Of a stretch of DNA of 54,635 bases, positions 41,694 through 50,585 are shown piece by piece (position 1 is the first letter of the stretch; each line of letters opens with the position of its first letter). The notes below the pieces were generated by a model, which had not been told where the DNA came from, made no database searches, and saw only the letters and a program-made list of their open reading frames with translations. Source of the DNA: JBBSMX01 sp038232935. GTDB lineage: Bacteria; Bacteroidota; Rhodothermia; Rhodothermales; JANQRZ01. The translations under genes were made by a program, and so were the position numbers. The stretch covers positions 1-54,635 of the forward strand of contig JBBSMX010000010.1 of assembly GCA_038232935.1 (NCBI GenBank), read 5' to 3'.

Positions 41694-42791
41694 TTACATC
41701 GTTGCCGTCGTGTCGGTGGGCATCACGCCAGTAGTGTCCGCCGGCATCGCCCCACCCTGCTCGCGGCGGAACAGGTCCTCGATCGTCACGCCCACGGTGT
41801 TGCCCTCGCCGAAGAGCGTACCGGTCACGCCGTTGCGGAAGCGCTCCAGCCCGAGCTCGTAGGCCGCGTCCGAGAGCGGGATGTAGCCGACCTCGCGAAC
41901 CAGGGCCGCGGCATTGTCGAGATAGAACTCAACGAAGGCAGAAATCGCGGGCTCGGTGGCGCGCGCGGCGTTGATGTAGATAAACTCCGGTCGGGCGAGC
42001 GGCTGGTACGTCCCGGCACCGACCGACTCGACCGTGGGCTTGATGCAGCCTTCGCCGTTCGTGGGGTCGCCATCGTCCACGCCGACGAGCTTGAGCTTGT
42101 CCGCGTTCTCCTCGTAATAGGCGAGCCCGAAGAAGCCGAGCGCGTTGGGGTCGCCGGCGATGCCCTGGACGAGCACATTGTCGTCCTCGCTCGCAGAGAA
42201 GTCCGAGCGGCTGGCCCCGCTCTCCCCGGCGATGGCCTCGGTGAAGTAGTCGTAGGTGCCGCTGTCGGTGCCGGCCCCGTAGAGCACGATCTCGCGGTCG
42301 GGGAAGCCAGGGCGGACCTGGTTCCAGTTGTTGACCTGCGAGCCCGGCTCCCAGATGCTCTTCAGCTCCTCGACGGTCAGGCAGTCCGCCCAGTCGTTCG
42401 CAGGGTTGACGAGCACGGCGAGGCCATCGTAGGCCACGGGCAGTTCGATGTATTCGATGCCGTTCTGCTGGGCGAGCTCGCGCTCGCTGGCCTTGATCGG
42501 GCGCGAGGCGTCGTTGATGTCGGTCTCGTTGCGGAGGAACTTGGAGAAGCCGCCGCCGGTGCCGCTGACACCGACGGTGACGCGGACGCCGGACTGCTCC
42601 TTCATGAACTCCTCGGCCACGGCCTCGGTGATCGGGAAGACGGTGCTGGAGCCGTCCACTTTGACGGATCCGGAGAGCGCGTCGCCGGCCTCCCCACCGT
42701 CCGTGCGGTCGCTGCCGCAGCCGGCCAGCAGGCCGAACACGACGACGCACGCCGTCAGCGAGGGGAGAAACGAGGGAAAGTTGTGTGTCAT
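41694..42791 (-). CDS. pstS: Phosphate-binding lipoprotein PstS
   Basis: 365 residues. Lipobox LLAGC (Cys25). Phosphate-binding signatures KVDGSSTVFPIT, VSGTGGGFSKF and YGAGTDSGTYDYF are typical of PstS. It captures phosphate in the periplasm and delivers it to PstCA. The C-terminus ends in a Thr/Met-rich tail (DTTGVMPTDTTATM). It follows the porin gene by 24 bases. Confidence 0.95.
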   Translation of the reverse strand: MTHNFPSFLPSLTACVVVFGLLAGCGSDRTDGGEAGDALSGSVKVDGSSTVFPITEAVAEEFMKEQSGVRVTVGVSGTGGGFSKFLRNETDINDASRPIKASERELAQQNGIEYIELPVAYDGLAVLVNPANDWADCLTVEELKSIWEPGSQVNNWNQVRPGFPDREIVLYGAGTDSGTYDYFTEAIAGESGASRSDFSASEDDNVLVQGIAGDPNALGFFGLAYYEENADKLKLVGVDDGDPTNGEGCIKPTVESVGAGTYQPLARPEFIYINAARATEPAISAFVEFYLDNAAALVREVGYIPLSDAAYELGLERFRNGVTGTLFGEGNTVGVTIEDLFRREQGGAMPADTTGVMPTDTTATM

Positions 42792-42815
42792 GGGAGAGAT
42801 CAGATGGTGGAGAGA

Positions 42816-43850
42816 CTAGAAGGTGAAGAAGAGGGTCATGCGACCCAGCGTGTTCGCCGTGCCCACGTCGTCGTCTTTGAGAAGGCGGACGTTCGGCATG
42901 ACCTGCACCTGCGGGTGCGGCTGGTAGACGAGCGCGACGAGGCCGAACGTCGTGCGGGCCGTGCCGAGGCGGGCCGGCGCGTTGTCGGGCTCGACGAGGC
43001 GCTCGCGCTGCACCCGGTCTACGCGCCCGACGAGGCCCCACTGCTCAGCGAACATGGCGGCCCCAAAGAGGCTCCCGCCGTACGACATCGCGTCGTCCAC
43101 GCGCTCGAACGTGCCGAGCTCGTAGAACCCCTCGACGCCGACGCGCCACGTGGCGGAGACGTAGCCAGCCAGGGCCGAGGCGACGAGCTGGTGCTCGCGC
43201 GGGCCGTCGTAGGCCGCCCAGTTGCTCGCCAGGGCGAGCGTGACACCCTCGGCCGGATAGAACTCGAGCTGGCCGTAGACACGCTTGTACTTGTCGTCCT
43301 CGGGGAAGACGGTCTCGTTGTTGCCGACCATCAGCCCGTAGCGGACGGCGTCGGTCCCGAGCGGGCCGTTGACGCGGACACCGAAGTCGCGGGAGGACAC
43401 CACGCCGTTCAGGTCGAGGATGGTCTTCTCCAGACTCCGAAAGCCCCAGACGTCCTCGGAGATCGCGAAGGAGGGCGGCGAGGTAACGCCCATCGTGAGA
43501 GCGTGGCCGCCGCCGACCTTCCACTTGAGGTACAGGTCTTTCACGAACGGCGTGGGCCCCTTCGGGCCGAGGTTGCCGTCGGTGGCCTCCAGCCGAGCAC
43601 GAGCACTAAAGGAGTCGGAGATGGGGGCGTCGGCGGTGAGGTAGAGGCGACGATAGGTGAACCCGTTCGTTCCTTCTTTCGCGTCGTCGGGGTCCGTAAT
43701 CTGGTAGTAGTAGTCGACGTAGGCGAGCCCGCTGATCTTGACGGGACTCTGCGCGCGCGCCGTGCGGACCGATCCTCCGAGGACGCATCCGAGTAGGATG
43801 CACCCCGCGAGTCCGGCCAGGCGAACGCGCCTGATCGTGGAGATATTCAA
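42816..43850 (-). CDS. Outer-membrane porin of the phosphate operon (OprO/OprP-like)
   Basis: 344 residues. Signal peptide ending near SVRTARAQ. The rest is barrel-like with FTYRRLYLTADAPISDSFSARARLEATDG at the start, as in phosphate-selective porin O/P family and related Bacteroidetes porins, repeated amphipathic strands, and a C-terminal GRMTLFFTF with terminal Phe, the classic BAM signal. As the first gene of the pst operon it likely lets phosphate across the outer membrane. The leader (43851-44040) can form two short hairpins (CGACTC/GAGTCG near 43895-43910; GGTGTGC-CGAA-GCACACC at 43925-43942). Confidence 0.85.
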   Translation of the reverse strand: MNISTIRRVRLAGLAGCILLGCVLGGSVRTARAQSPVKISGLAYVDYYYQITDPDDAKEGTNGFTYRRLYLTADAPISDSFSARARLEATDGNLGPKGPTPFVKDLYLKWKVGGGHALTMGVTSPPSFAISEDVWGFRSLEKTILDLNGVVSSRDFGVRVNGPLGTDAVRYGLMVGNNETVFPEDDKYKRVYGQLEFYPAEGVTLALASNWAAYDGPREHQLVASALAGYVSATWRVGVEGFYELGTFERVDDAMSYGGSLFGAAMFAEQWGLVGRVDRVQRERLVEPDNAPARLGTARTTFGLVALVYQPHPQVQVMPNVRLLKDDDVGTANTLGRMTLFFTF

Positions 43851-44040
43851 GGGTGTGGGAGGTAGGTGTTCCTGGCTGTGGGAGGGAGAGGCCGCGACTC
43901 CGAGGAGTCGGGACCTCGCCAGGGGGTGTGCCGAAGCACACCGCCACCGACATAAAAGTAGAGAGGCCGCCGGGACCCCGTGTTACCGAGACGTTAAGCC
44001 TCCGCGACCGATAGTCGCAAATGGGCACGCACGGCCCCAT

Positions 44041-44586
44041 TCACGCCTTTTCCACAACCGGACGGAAGAGGCTCACGACGGTCTGCCCGTACGTCCGGCT
44101 CGTCTCCAGCGCGGGGTGCTCGTCGAACCGATGCGCCGCGCCGTGTTCGAGCACCAACAGCCCATCCACTTCGAGGTGCGGCAGGGCGAGGTCCGGCACG
44201 CGCGCCATCGCGTCGAGTGCGTACGGCGGGTCGGCGAGGACGAGGTCGTAGCGCGCATTCGGCGCGGAATCCAGAAAGCGGAGGACGTCAGCGCGGTGCA
44301 GCGTGCAGCGATCAGCGACACCGAGAGCTGTGGCGTTCTGCCGGATGGTGCCGAGCGCGGCCCCGCGCTCTTCCACAAACGTGGCCGCCGCTGCGCCCCG
44401 GCTGACCGCCTCCAGCCCGAGCGCCCCGCTCCCGGCGAAGAGGTCGAGCACGTGGGCACCGTGCAGCGCGATCCGGCTCTGGACTAGATTGAAGATGGCC
44501 TCACGCGTGCGGTCCGTCGTCGGCCGCGTCGCTCCTTTCGGCGCGCGGAGCCGGTGCCCGCGAAACGTCCCGCCGATGATGCGCAT
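44041..44586 (-). CDS. rsmD: 16S rRNA (guanine(966)-N2)-methyltransferase RsmD
   Basis: 181 residues, family length. N-terminal MRIIGGTFRGHRLRAP and TRPTTDRTREAIFNLV are diagnostic. SAM-binding VLDLFAGSGALGLEA at 46-60 and catalytic DPPY at 119-122. Methylates G966 of 16S rRNA. The start codon ATG at 44586 is unambiguous. The gene stands alone, 110 bases after the PilM-like gene. Confidence 0.95.
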   Translation of the reverse strand: MRIIGGTFRGHRLRAPKGATRPTTDRTREAIFNLVQSRIALHGAHVLDLFAGSGALGLEAVSRGAAAATFVEERGAALGTIRQNATALGVADRCTLHRADVLRFLDSAPNARYDLVLADPPYALDAMARVPDLALPHLEVDGLLVLEHGAAHRFDEHPALETSRTYGQTVVSLFRPVVEKA

Positions 44587-44696
44587 GAGGGTGGGTGGTT
44601 AGTGTTTCGTTGTGGTGGCTCGGGGCCGATAACGCGCCAACGAAAGGGTCGAGCATCTCCACCAACCACTATCCACTGACTACTCTCTATCTCACC

Positions 44697-45647
44697 CTAT
44701 CTCAACAGCGCACCGATGACGGGGGCGTAGGAGGCGAGGACGAATGGGTCCGTCCCGCCCTGGGCGAGGCGGAACACCGCGAGCGGGTTCAGCGGGTTCG
44801 CTTCGAGCCCGAGCAGGTCTTCGATGCCCGAGAGCGCATCGGGGTCGGCGTCCTCGCCGTACAAGAAGAGGTGGCCGACCTCGGAGCGCTCCACGCCCAG
44901 CCGGTCCAGCAGCGCGGCACCGAAGTACGCGCCGTCTTCGAGAGCGCCGGCCTCAGCGTGGTGGCCGAAGTACCAAGTCGCGCCCCGGCACAGGGCGTAC
45001 TCGGTGCGGTCGCCATAGACGCCGAGCGCGAGCACATACGGCATGGGGTCCTCGTCCTTGGCGCCCAGCAACCGGCCGACGACGGCCGCAGCAGCCCCCG
45101 TCGTATCCACGAACTCGTGCGCGCGCGCGCCTTCCGCCTCGCTGAAGTGCCGGGCGACGTGATCAAAGCGGGCGTGGACGGAATCGGAGAGACGGAGTAC
45201 GTGGTGCCAGTGCGCCTGCCGCCCGTCCGACAGCGTCTCGATCCGCACCGGCGTCGCCTTCACGCGGACGGGCCGCGCCACGCTCGCGTCGGAGAGCATC
45301 GCCGCCTCCTGCCGGAGCTGCTCGAACCGCTCCGACGGCGGCATCCCCTCGGGCAGCGGGGAGAAGAACGATGTGCCGTTCCACGGGTGAACGACGGCAC
45401 GGAGCGCCTCCGCCTTCGAGCCGTCGAAGATCTCGCGGATGGCCGTGGAGACCGTGTCGAGGTGGGTCGGCCCCGCGAGGTCGAGCAGCGCCTCTGCGAC
45501 GTCAAAGTCAAAGTCACACGCGCCGAGGCGGACGAGCCGGAGCGGAGGTGCCCCCCCGGTCGCGCCGCGCGGGCCGACCTCGACCTCGGCGTAGCGCATC
45601 ACCCGGCCGTAGATCTCCACGCCGGCGCGGAATTTCGATCCGTCCAT
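44697..45647 (-). CDS. PilM-like (actin-fold) protein, tentative
   Basis: 316 residues, soluble. The layout resembles type IV pilus PilM/T2SS GspL cytoplasmic actin-fold proteins: VVHPWNGTSFFSPLPEGMPPSERFEQLRQEAAML in the first half, GVYGDRTEYALCRGATWYFG and VGHLFLYGEDADPDALSGIEDLLG, ending NPLNPLAVFRL, which resembles the lnPf element of PilM. There is no obvious complete ATP-binding signature. It is adjacent to a membrane protein with a pseudopilin-like periplasmic part, supporting a pilus/secretion link. ATG at 45647 chosen; 47 codons upstream are unlike protein. The assignment is a structural guess. Confidence 0.6.
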   Translation of the reverse strand: MDGSKFRAGVEIYGRVMRYAEVEVGPRGATGGAPPLRLVRLGACDFDFDVAEALLDLAGPTHLDTVSTAIREIFDGSKAEALRAVVHPWNGTSFFSPLPEGMPPSERFEQLRQEAAMLSDASVARPVRVKATPVRIETLSDGRQAHWHHVLRLSDSVHARFDHVARHFSEAEGARAHEFVDTTGAAAAVVGRLLGAKDEDPMPYVLALGVYGDRTEYALCRGATWYFGHHAEAGALEDGAYFGAALLDRLGVERSEVGHLFLYGEDADPDALSGIEDLLGLEANPLNPLAVFRLAQGGTDPFVLASYAPVIGALLR

Positions 45648-45669
45648 GCCTCCTCTCGTTGCAGACCCG

Positions 45670-46161
45670 CTACTCCCAGCTCGCTGCATTGAGCATCCCC
45701 GCCGCGCGCTTCGGATCGTCCGTGCCGATGAAGTCTTCCGAGCCGGGGTCTTTGAGCAGGTACACGATGCCCCCCGTGCTGTCGTCACGGACGATGCTCA
45801 GGTCGAAGCGCTGCCGGCCGGGACGCGGCGAATACGGCAGCGAGTCCGGGTTGAACGACTCGCCCTCCGCTAGCGCGAAGATGCTGTCGCGCTTGGCGAC
45901 GAGGAAGGAGTCCGTCTTGACCGCCATCACGAGCGAGTCGAGCGAGGTGGGGTACCTGCCGTGCTCGCGTTCGTAGCCGCGCATCGCGTCGCGGATGTAG
46001 CTCATGCGCTCGCGCGTTGCCTCGGTGAGCGCCTGCTCGCGTTCGTAGAGCTCCTGTGGCCCTCGGATGCTCCGGTAGAGCACGTAGCCGAGGACGACGA
46101 TCACGATCGCGAGAACGATCTGGAGGGCGGTGCGGACCGTGTCATTCGCCAGAATAGCCAT
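45670..46161 (-). CDS. Membrane-anchored pseudopilin-like protein
   Basis: 163 residues. One membrane segment at about 10-30 (ALQIVLAIVIVVLGYVLY), then a coiled region (ELYEREQALTEATRERMSYIRDAMRGYE) and a short C-terminal domain with REHGRYPTSLDSLV, which strongly resembles the YY-x-x-x-G-x-Y-P segment of GspG-type major pseudopilins. It lacks the prepilin peptidase site. It lies 22 bases before the PilM-like gene, probably co-transcribed. Perhaps an assembly or minor component related to type II secretion/type IV pili. Confidence 0.6.
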   Translation of the reverse strand: MAILANDTVRTALQIVLAIVIVVLGYVLYRSIRGPQELYEREQALTEATRERMSYIRDAMRGYEREHGRYPTSLDSLVMAVKTDSFLVAKRDSIFALAEGESFNPDSLPYSPRPGRQRFDLSIVRDDSTGGIVYLLKDPGSEDFIGTDDPKRAAGMLNAASWE

Positions 46162-46441
46162 TGCGCGAGGATCCCTTGTTGGATGTGGGTGCGGGTGAGC
46201 CCCAGAGCGGGGAGGGGAGATGCGGGCCGGGCGGGGATAAGGTCTCTCGCCCATGCTGGCGCAAAATACTCGGCGGCTTTCTCAAAAAGCAACCGACCAG
46301 CCCACCCTCTCTCGATTCACCCCACGTGAAGACCCGTTTCGCCGCCCCAGGTTGCCCGCCGCCCGAAAACATCGCCCGTATCTTCCTCCTTTCCCCACGC
46401 TGGTATGGCCTTTCCCCTCCCCCCTCTACACGAGCCGGCTC

Positions 46442-47233
46442 ATGTCTGGTGAGAAGACCGCGCTGAGCGTCAACCTGAACAAGGTGGCGCTCCTCCGCAA
46501 CGCCCGCGACCTCGACCTGCCGAGCGTCGAGCGTGCCGCCCGCACGTGCCTCAGTGCCGGGGCCGATGGGCTCACCGTGCACCCGCGCCCAGACGGCCGC
46601 CACATCCGCCCGCACGACGTCCTGTCCCTCGCCGCCCTGCTGGCCGATTCGGGCGCCGAGTTCAACATCGAGGGCAACCCGTTTGCGGAGGAAGAGGAGG
46701 GGTACCCGGGGTTCGTCGCGCTCGTGGAGCAGGCGTGTGAGGCCGGGGGCGTAGCTCAGTGCACGCTCGTCCCGGACACGCCCGGCCAGCGCACGTCGGA
46801 CCACGGCTGGAACCTCACGCGGGACGCCGACCGGCTCCGCCCCGCGGTCGAGCGGCTGAAGGGGTACGGCTGCCGTGTCAGTCTGTTTATGGACCCGGAC
46901 GCGGAAGCGATACCCGCCGCCGCCGACACGGGAGCGGACCGCGTGGAGCTCTACACCGAGCCCTACGCCCGCGCCTTCACCGACGGCGAGCCCGCGGCCG
47001 AGCTGGCCCGGCTCGCTGCCGCCGCCGAGGCCGCCCACGCCGCTGGACTCGGCATCAACGCCGGGCACGACCTCAGCCTCGACAACCTCGGCCCCTTCGT
47101 CGCCGCCGTCCCGCACGTACTCGAAGTCTCCATCGGCCACGCCCTCACGGCCGACGCGCTCTGGCTCGGGCTCGACACCGCCGTGCGCGCGTACCAGCAC
47201 ATCCTCACCGACGCCGTGCCCCATCATGTCTGA
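46442..47233 (+). CDS. pdxJ: Pyridoxine 5'-phosphate synthase
   Basis: 263 residues, a TIM-barrel of the DXP-dependent vitamin B6 pathway that condenses 3-amino-2-oxopropyl phosphate with DXP. Diagnostic stretches: LSVNLNKVALLRNAR, GADGLTVHPRPDGRHI, EFNIEGNP, CTLVPD, VSLFMDPD, RVELYTEPYA, LGINAGHDLSLDNL and EVSIGHAL. ATG at 46442 matches the family start. Its end overlaps the era start by 8 bases. pdxB, from the same pathway, lies 1 kb downstream on the other strand. Confidence 0.96.
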   Translation: MSGEKTALSVNLNKVALLRNARDLDLPSVERAARTCLSAGADGLTVHPRPDGRHIRPHDVLSLAALLADSGAEFNIEGNPFAEEEEGYPGFVALVEQACEAGGVAQCTLVPDTPGQRTSDHGWNLTRDADRLRPAVERLKGYGCRVSLFMDPDAEAIPAAADTGADRVELYTEPYARAFTDGEPAAELARLAAAAEAAHAAGLGINAGHDLSLDNLGPFVAAVPHVLEVSIGHALTADALWLGLDTAVRAYQHILTDAVPHHV

Positions 47234-48206
47234 TCCCTCACCCGACACGCCGACGCCCGACTCGGAAGACGCCGCGCCGAGCAATGCCGCGCCGGCCCCG
47301 GCCATCTCGGACGAGTTCGCTTTCGACCCAAACCACCGGAGCGGGTACGCCGCGCTCGTCGGACCACCGAACGTGGGGAAGTCGACGCTGATGAACGCGC
47401 TCGTCGGGCAGAAGCTTTCTATCGTCACGGCCAAGCCGAGCACGACGCGCCACCGCATCCTCGGCATCCTCTCCGGCGACGACTATCAGGTCGTCTTCCT
47501 CGACACGCCCGGCATCGTCCGCCCGCAGTACCGGCTCCACGAGGCGATGATGCACGCCGTGGACTTCGCCGTCGCCGACGCCGACGTGCTCCTGTTTATG
47601 GTGGACGCCTCGCACCACGGCGTTCCCGACAAGGCCCTCGAACGGATCGCCGAGCGCCCCGCCCTCCTCCTGCTCAACAAGATCGACCTGATCGCGCAGG
47701 AAGAGGCGCTGCCCCTCGTCGAGAAATTCAACGCGCTGCGCGCCTTCGACGCCGTCATCCCGATCTCGGCGAAGACCGGGTTCAACCTCGATAGGGTCCT
47801 CACGCAAATTCTGGAGCGGCTACCGCTCGGCCCGCCCTACTACCCGAAAGACCAACTCAGTGAGCACCCGGAGCGGTTCTTCGTAGCCGAGATCGTCCGC
47901 GAGAAGATCTTCGAGCTCTACCGCGAGGAGATCCCGTACTCGACACAGGTGAACATCGTGACCTACGAAGAGCGCGAGGGGTCGAAGGATTTCATCGACG
48001 CCGAGATCGTCGTGGAGCGCAACACGCAGAAGGGCATCATCATCGGGAAGGGCGGCGCAGGACTCAAGCGGCTCGGGCAGTTCGCGCGCCGCGACATCGA
48101 GGCGTTCCTCGGGAAGCCTGTCTACCTCCAGCTCCACGTCAAGGCCCGCGCCGATTGGCGCAACCGCGAAGGCTTTCTCCGCTCGTACGGCTACGACATT
48201 CGCTGA
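47226..48206 (+). CDS. era: GTPase Era
   Basis: 326 residues. G1 GPPNVGKST (46-54), switch STTRH, G3 DTPG, G4 NKID, then a C-terminal KH RNA-binding domain (TQKGIIIGKGGAGLKRLGQFARRDIEAFL). Era assists 30S maturation by binding the 16S rRNA 3' end. About 38 extra N-terminal residues, acidic and Pro/Ala-rich, precede the G domain. Translation is coupled to pdxJ by an 8-base overlap. Confidence 0.96.
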   Translation: MSDPSPDTPTPDSEDAAPSNAAPAPAISDEFAFDPNHRSGYAALVGPPNVGKSTLMNALVGQKLSIVTAKPSTTRHRILGILSGDDYQVVFLDTPGIVRPQYRLHEAMMHAVDFAVADADVLLFMVDASHHGVPDKALERIAERPALLLLNKIDLIAQEEALPLVEKFNALRAFDAVIPISAKTGFNLDRVLTQILERLPLGPPYYPKDQLSEHPERFFVAEIVREKIFELYREEIPYSTQVNIVTYEEREGSKDFIDAEIVVERNTQKGIIIGKGGAGLKRLGQFARRDIEAFLGKPVYLQLHVKARADWRNREGFLRSYGYDIR

Positions 48207-48260
48207 TTTTGCGACTCGCCGATCGGGTAATCGGGAAGCAAGAATCACCCAATCAGCGAA

Positions 48261-49430
48261 TCACCTAATAGTAAACCCGAGCCCCTCAGCCACGGCCGTC
48301 CGGTATCCCGTCGGCACGTCGGCGGCGGCGATGACGTGGTGCTGCCACGCGCGACGGCGCGGATAGGTCTTGCGGAGGCGGTGGAAGGTGGCTCCCCGCT
48401 CGTCGGCCGGCTGTTCGAGCAGCGCCCGCATCCGTGTGTCGTCAGCGCGGAGGTCGTACGCCTGCCGGGCGAGGGCGTCGAGCCAAGCCGTTTCGCTGAG
48501 ACTCGTCGGCGGCGACTTCAGCGGGAGGAACCCGTCAGCGGAGAGGACGGCGTCGGCGTTCCACGCTACCGGGACTCCCAGCCAGGCGACGAGCGCGTCG
48601 TAGAGCATCGCCGTGCCCTGCACCTTGCCGTCGAACGAGTAGCCCGCGATGTGCGGCGTGGCGAGGGCGGTCCGGCGGAGCAGCCCCTCGTCGGGCGTCG
48701 GCTCGTTCTCCCACACGTCCAGCACCGCTCCCCCGATCTCCCCCGTTTCGAGCGCCGTCCGCAGCGCCGCGTTGTCGACGACGGCCCCGCGCGAGGCGTT
48801 GACGAGGAGCGTGCCCGCCCGCATCGCCGCGAGCTCGTCCGCTCCGATGAGGTGAAAGGTCGGGTGCGGCTCTGTGCGCGTCAGGGGCGTGTGGAGCGTC
48901 ACCACGTCCGCCTCGGCCAGCACTGTTTCCAGTGAGACGAAGTCGTGTGGTTCTCCTGCGGCCGAGGCTGCCTCAGCGAGAGGCGGATCGCAGCGCAGAA
49001 CCCGTACGCCGAGAGCCGGCAATCGGGCGGCCAGCCTCCCCCCGATCTGTCCACAACCGACGACGCCTACTGTCCTATCTCGTAACGCTTCGTCCTCCTC
49101 CGTGTACACCGCCAGCAGCGCCGCCAGCACGTATTCTACCACCGACTGCGCGTTCGAGCCAGGCGCATTCGCGAACGTAATCGCGCAGGCATCGAGATAA
49201 TCGAGATCGACGTGATCGGTCCCAATCGTGGCACTCCCGACGAAACGGACACGGCTACCCCGCAGTAGCGCCTCGTCTAGGCGAGTGACACTTCGCACCA
49301 GCAGCACGTCCGCGTCAGCGACCTCCTGCGGTCCGATCTGTTTGCCAGCGAGCAAGCGCACGCGGCCGAGCCTGCCAAAAGCCTCCTGTGCGTAGGGGAT
49401 ATTAGCGTCGGCGACGATATAGAGAGGCAA
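48261..49430 (-). CDS. pdxB: Erythronate-4-phosphate dehydrogenase
   Basis: 389 residues. D-2-hydroxyacid dehydrogenase fold with NAD motif VGVVGCGQIGGRLAARL, catalytic-type segments LVNASRGAVVD and DVWENEP, the ATPHIAGYSFDGK histidine region, and a C-terminal PdxB-type domain (TFHRLRKTYPRRR). With pdxJ it belongs to DXP-dependent pyridoxal phosphate synthesis. The TTG at 49430 aligns with usual PdxB starts (LPLYIVADANIPYA); a GTG at 49472 would add 14 residues. Neither start has a clear ribosome binding site. Confidence 0.92.
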   Translation of the reverse strand: MPLYIVADANIPYAQEAFGRLGRVRLLAGKQIGPQEVADADVLLVRSVTRLDEALLRGSRVRFVGSATIGTDHVDLDYLDACAITFANAPGSNAQSVVEYVLAALLAVYTEEDEALRDRTVGVVGCGQIGGRLAARLPALGVRVLRCDPPLAEAASAAGEPHDFVSLETVLAEADVVTLHTPLTRTEPHPTFHLIGADELAAMRAGTLLVNASRGAVVDNAALRTALETGEIGGAVLDVWENEPTPDEGLLRRTALATPHIAGYSFDGKVQGTAMLYDALVAWLGVPVAWNADAVLSADGFLPLKSPPTSLSETAWLDALARQAYDLRADDTRMRALLEQPADERGATFHRLRKTYPRRRAWQHHVIAAADVPTGYRTAVAEGLGFTIR

Positions 49431-49472
49431 AGTGGCTACGACAGATCGTCGGGGTTTGTGAAGGGATGACAC

Positions 49473-49791
49473 AGATCAGTAAGCGTTCATAATTCGAGGT
49501 TTGACAACACATAGGCGTAAAATCGGGGTTTAATGGAATTTAAATTCGAGCTTTTCAGTTTTCACACACACCCCCGTTGATCACACACTAACTTGGGAAC
49601 GCAAGGGGTCAAAACCGCTTAAAAAGGGCAATTTGCCTCTCTTCACCAAGCCTCCACACTAGTAAACAGAGATTGTTGATTTCTGGCAGGGTATTGGCGC
49701 TAATAGAGGCTTAATGAACGGCGGAACCCTGACCCCGCGCCCCACCCGAAGTCAGGCACCCGCCACTCTTTTGAACTAACCTGAGTCTACC
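49473..49791. other. AT-rich intergenic region upstream of the hydrolase gene
   Basis: 319 bases, much richer in A/T than anything else in the window. It contains the perfect palindrome GAATTTAAATTC (49536-49547), several A or T runs and no convincing open frame. It presumably carries the promoters of pdxB and of the cell-wall hydrolase, but I could not place a convincing pair of promoter hexamers. Confidence 0.5.
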
Positions 49792-50415
49792 ATGGAGCTT
49801 TTCGCTAACAAGAAGGTGATCGGCGCTGCAGGCGTGATCCTTTCGGTGTTGCTCCTCGCGCTCTCGCTTGTTTTCAATGCTGTGGACCGGGATACCCTGG
49901 CCGAGTCGATGCCCGCTGTAGATGCGGCCCCACTCACCCAGGAGGTCTCCGTCAAGAACGCACAGTTTGCAAGCGAGGACATGAAGGAGGACGTATTGTG
50001 GCTCGCCCGCTGCATTTTCTCCGAAACTAAGCGCCCCGACGAGCAGGAGCTCGTCGCGTGGGTCATCCGCAACCGGGTCGAAACCGGCTATCGGGGCCGT
50101 CGCAGCTACCGCGATGCTGTCCTCGACCCCTGGCAGTTTAGCGCGTTCAACGATAACAGCCCGAAGCGTACGTACTACTCCAGCCTCACCTTCGACTCGA
50201 AGCCGAAGGGCTGGAAGACGGCTCTGTTCATCGCCTACGATGTCTTGAACGCTCCCGCATACGAGCGGCCGTTCCCCAACAAGACGCGCCATTTCTACAG
50301 CGAGCGCTCGATGAAGGGCAGTGTGCAGCCGGAATGGGCGGGCGGCAAACGCCCCGTCGCTCTCGACCGCAACATCGATCCCAAGCGGTTTCGTTTCTAT
50401 GCCGGCGTTTCCTAA
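49792..50415 (+). CDS. SleB-like cell wall hydrolase
   Basis: 207 residues. N-terminal membrane segment (IGAAGVILSVLLLALSLVF), then a Hydrolase_2/SleB-type domain from about 65: DVLWLARCIFSETKRPDEQE, ELVAWVIRNRVETGY, SYRDAVLDPWQFSAFN. The last resembles the Q-F-S(A)-F/W signature. SleB-like enzymes cleave peptidoglycan glycan chains. The protein would be anchored facing the periplasm. It is monocistronic, between an AT-rich leader and a strong terminator, and its stop lies inside a 22-base tandem repeat. Confidence 0.8.
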   Translation: MELFANKKVIGAAGVILSVLLLALSLVFNAVDRDTLAESMPAVDAAPLTQEVSVKNAQFASEDMKEDVLWLARCIFSETKRPDEQELVAWVIRNRVETGYRGRRSYRDAVLDPWQFSAFNDNSPKRTYYSSLTFDSKPKGWKTALFIAYDVLNAPAYERPFPNKTRHFYSERSMKGSVQPEWAGGKRPVALDRNIDPKRFRFYAGVS

Positions 50416-50444
50416 ACGAACTGCCGGCGTTTCCTAAACGAACT
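50401..50444 (+). repeat. 22-base tandem duplication over a stop codon
   Basis: The unit GCCGGCGTTTCCTAAACG+AACT occurs exactly twice (50401-50422 and 50423-50444). The first copy encodes the last residues and stop of the hydrolase; the second is untranslated. It looks like a recent slippage or duplication with no effect on the protein. Confidence 0.9.
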
Positions 50445-50458
50445 GCCGGATGCCTGTA

Positions 50459-50492
50459 ACGAAGGGCGCGCCTCCCCCGGCGCGCCCTTCGT
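50459..50492 (+). terminator. Terminator hairpin after the hydrolase gene
   Basis: A 14-base-pair stem (ACGAAGGGCGCGCC, 50459-50472, with its reverse complement at 50479-50492) encloses a 6-base loop (TCCCCC). It is 44 bases after the stop. No long U-tract, but stem strength favours a terminator. Confidence 0.6.
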
Positions 50493-50585
50493 CGTTGATA
50501 GCGGGCGAACACCGTGTGTGTGAGTAGGCATTGCGCCCCGTCACCGGCTATCTTCGAGTCACCCCCACGCACTGTCCTCACCCCC

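Noticed and set aside
46142..47467. 441-codon minus-strand frame opposite pdxJ and era
   Set aside because: Mirror of two well-supported genes, no domains.
49501..49523. TTGACA and TAAAAT as a sigma-70 promoter
   Set aside because: Only 11 bases apart; spacing is incompatible with a standard promoter.
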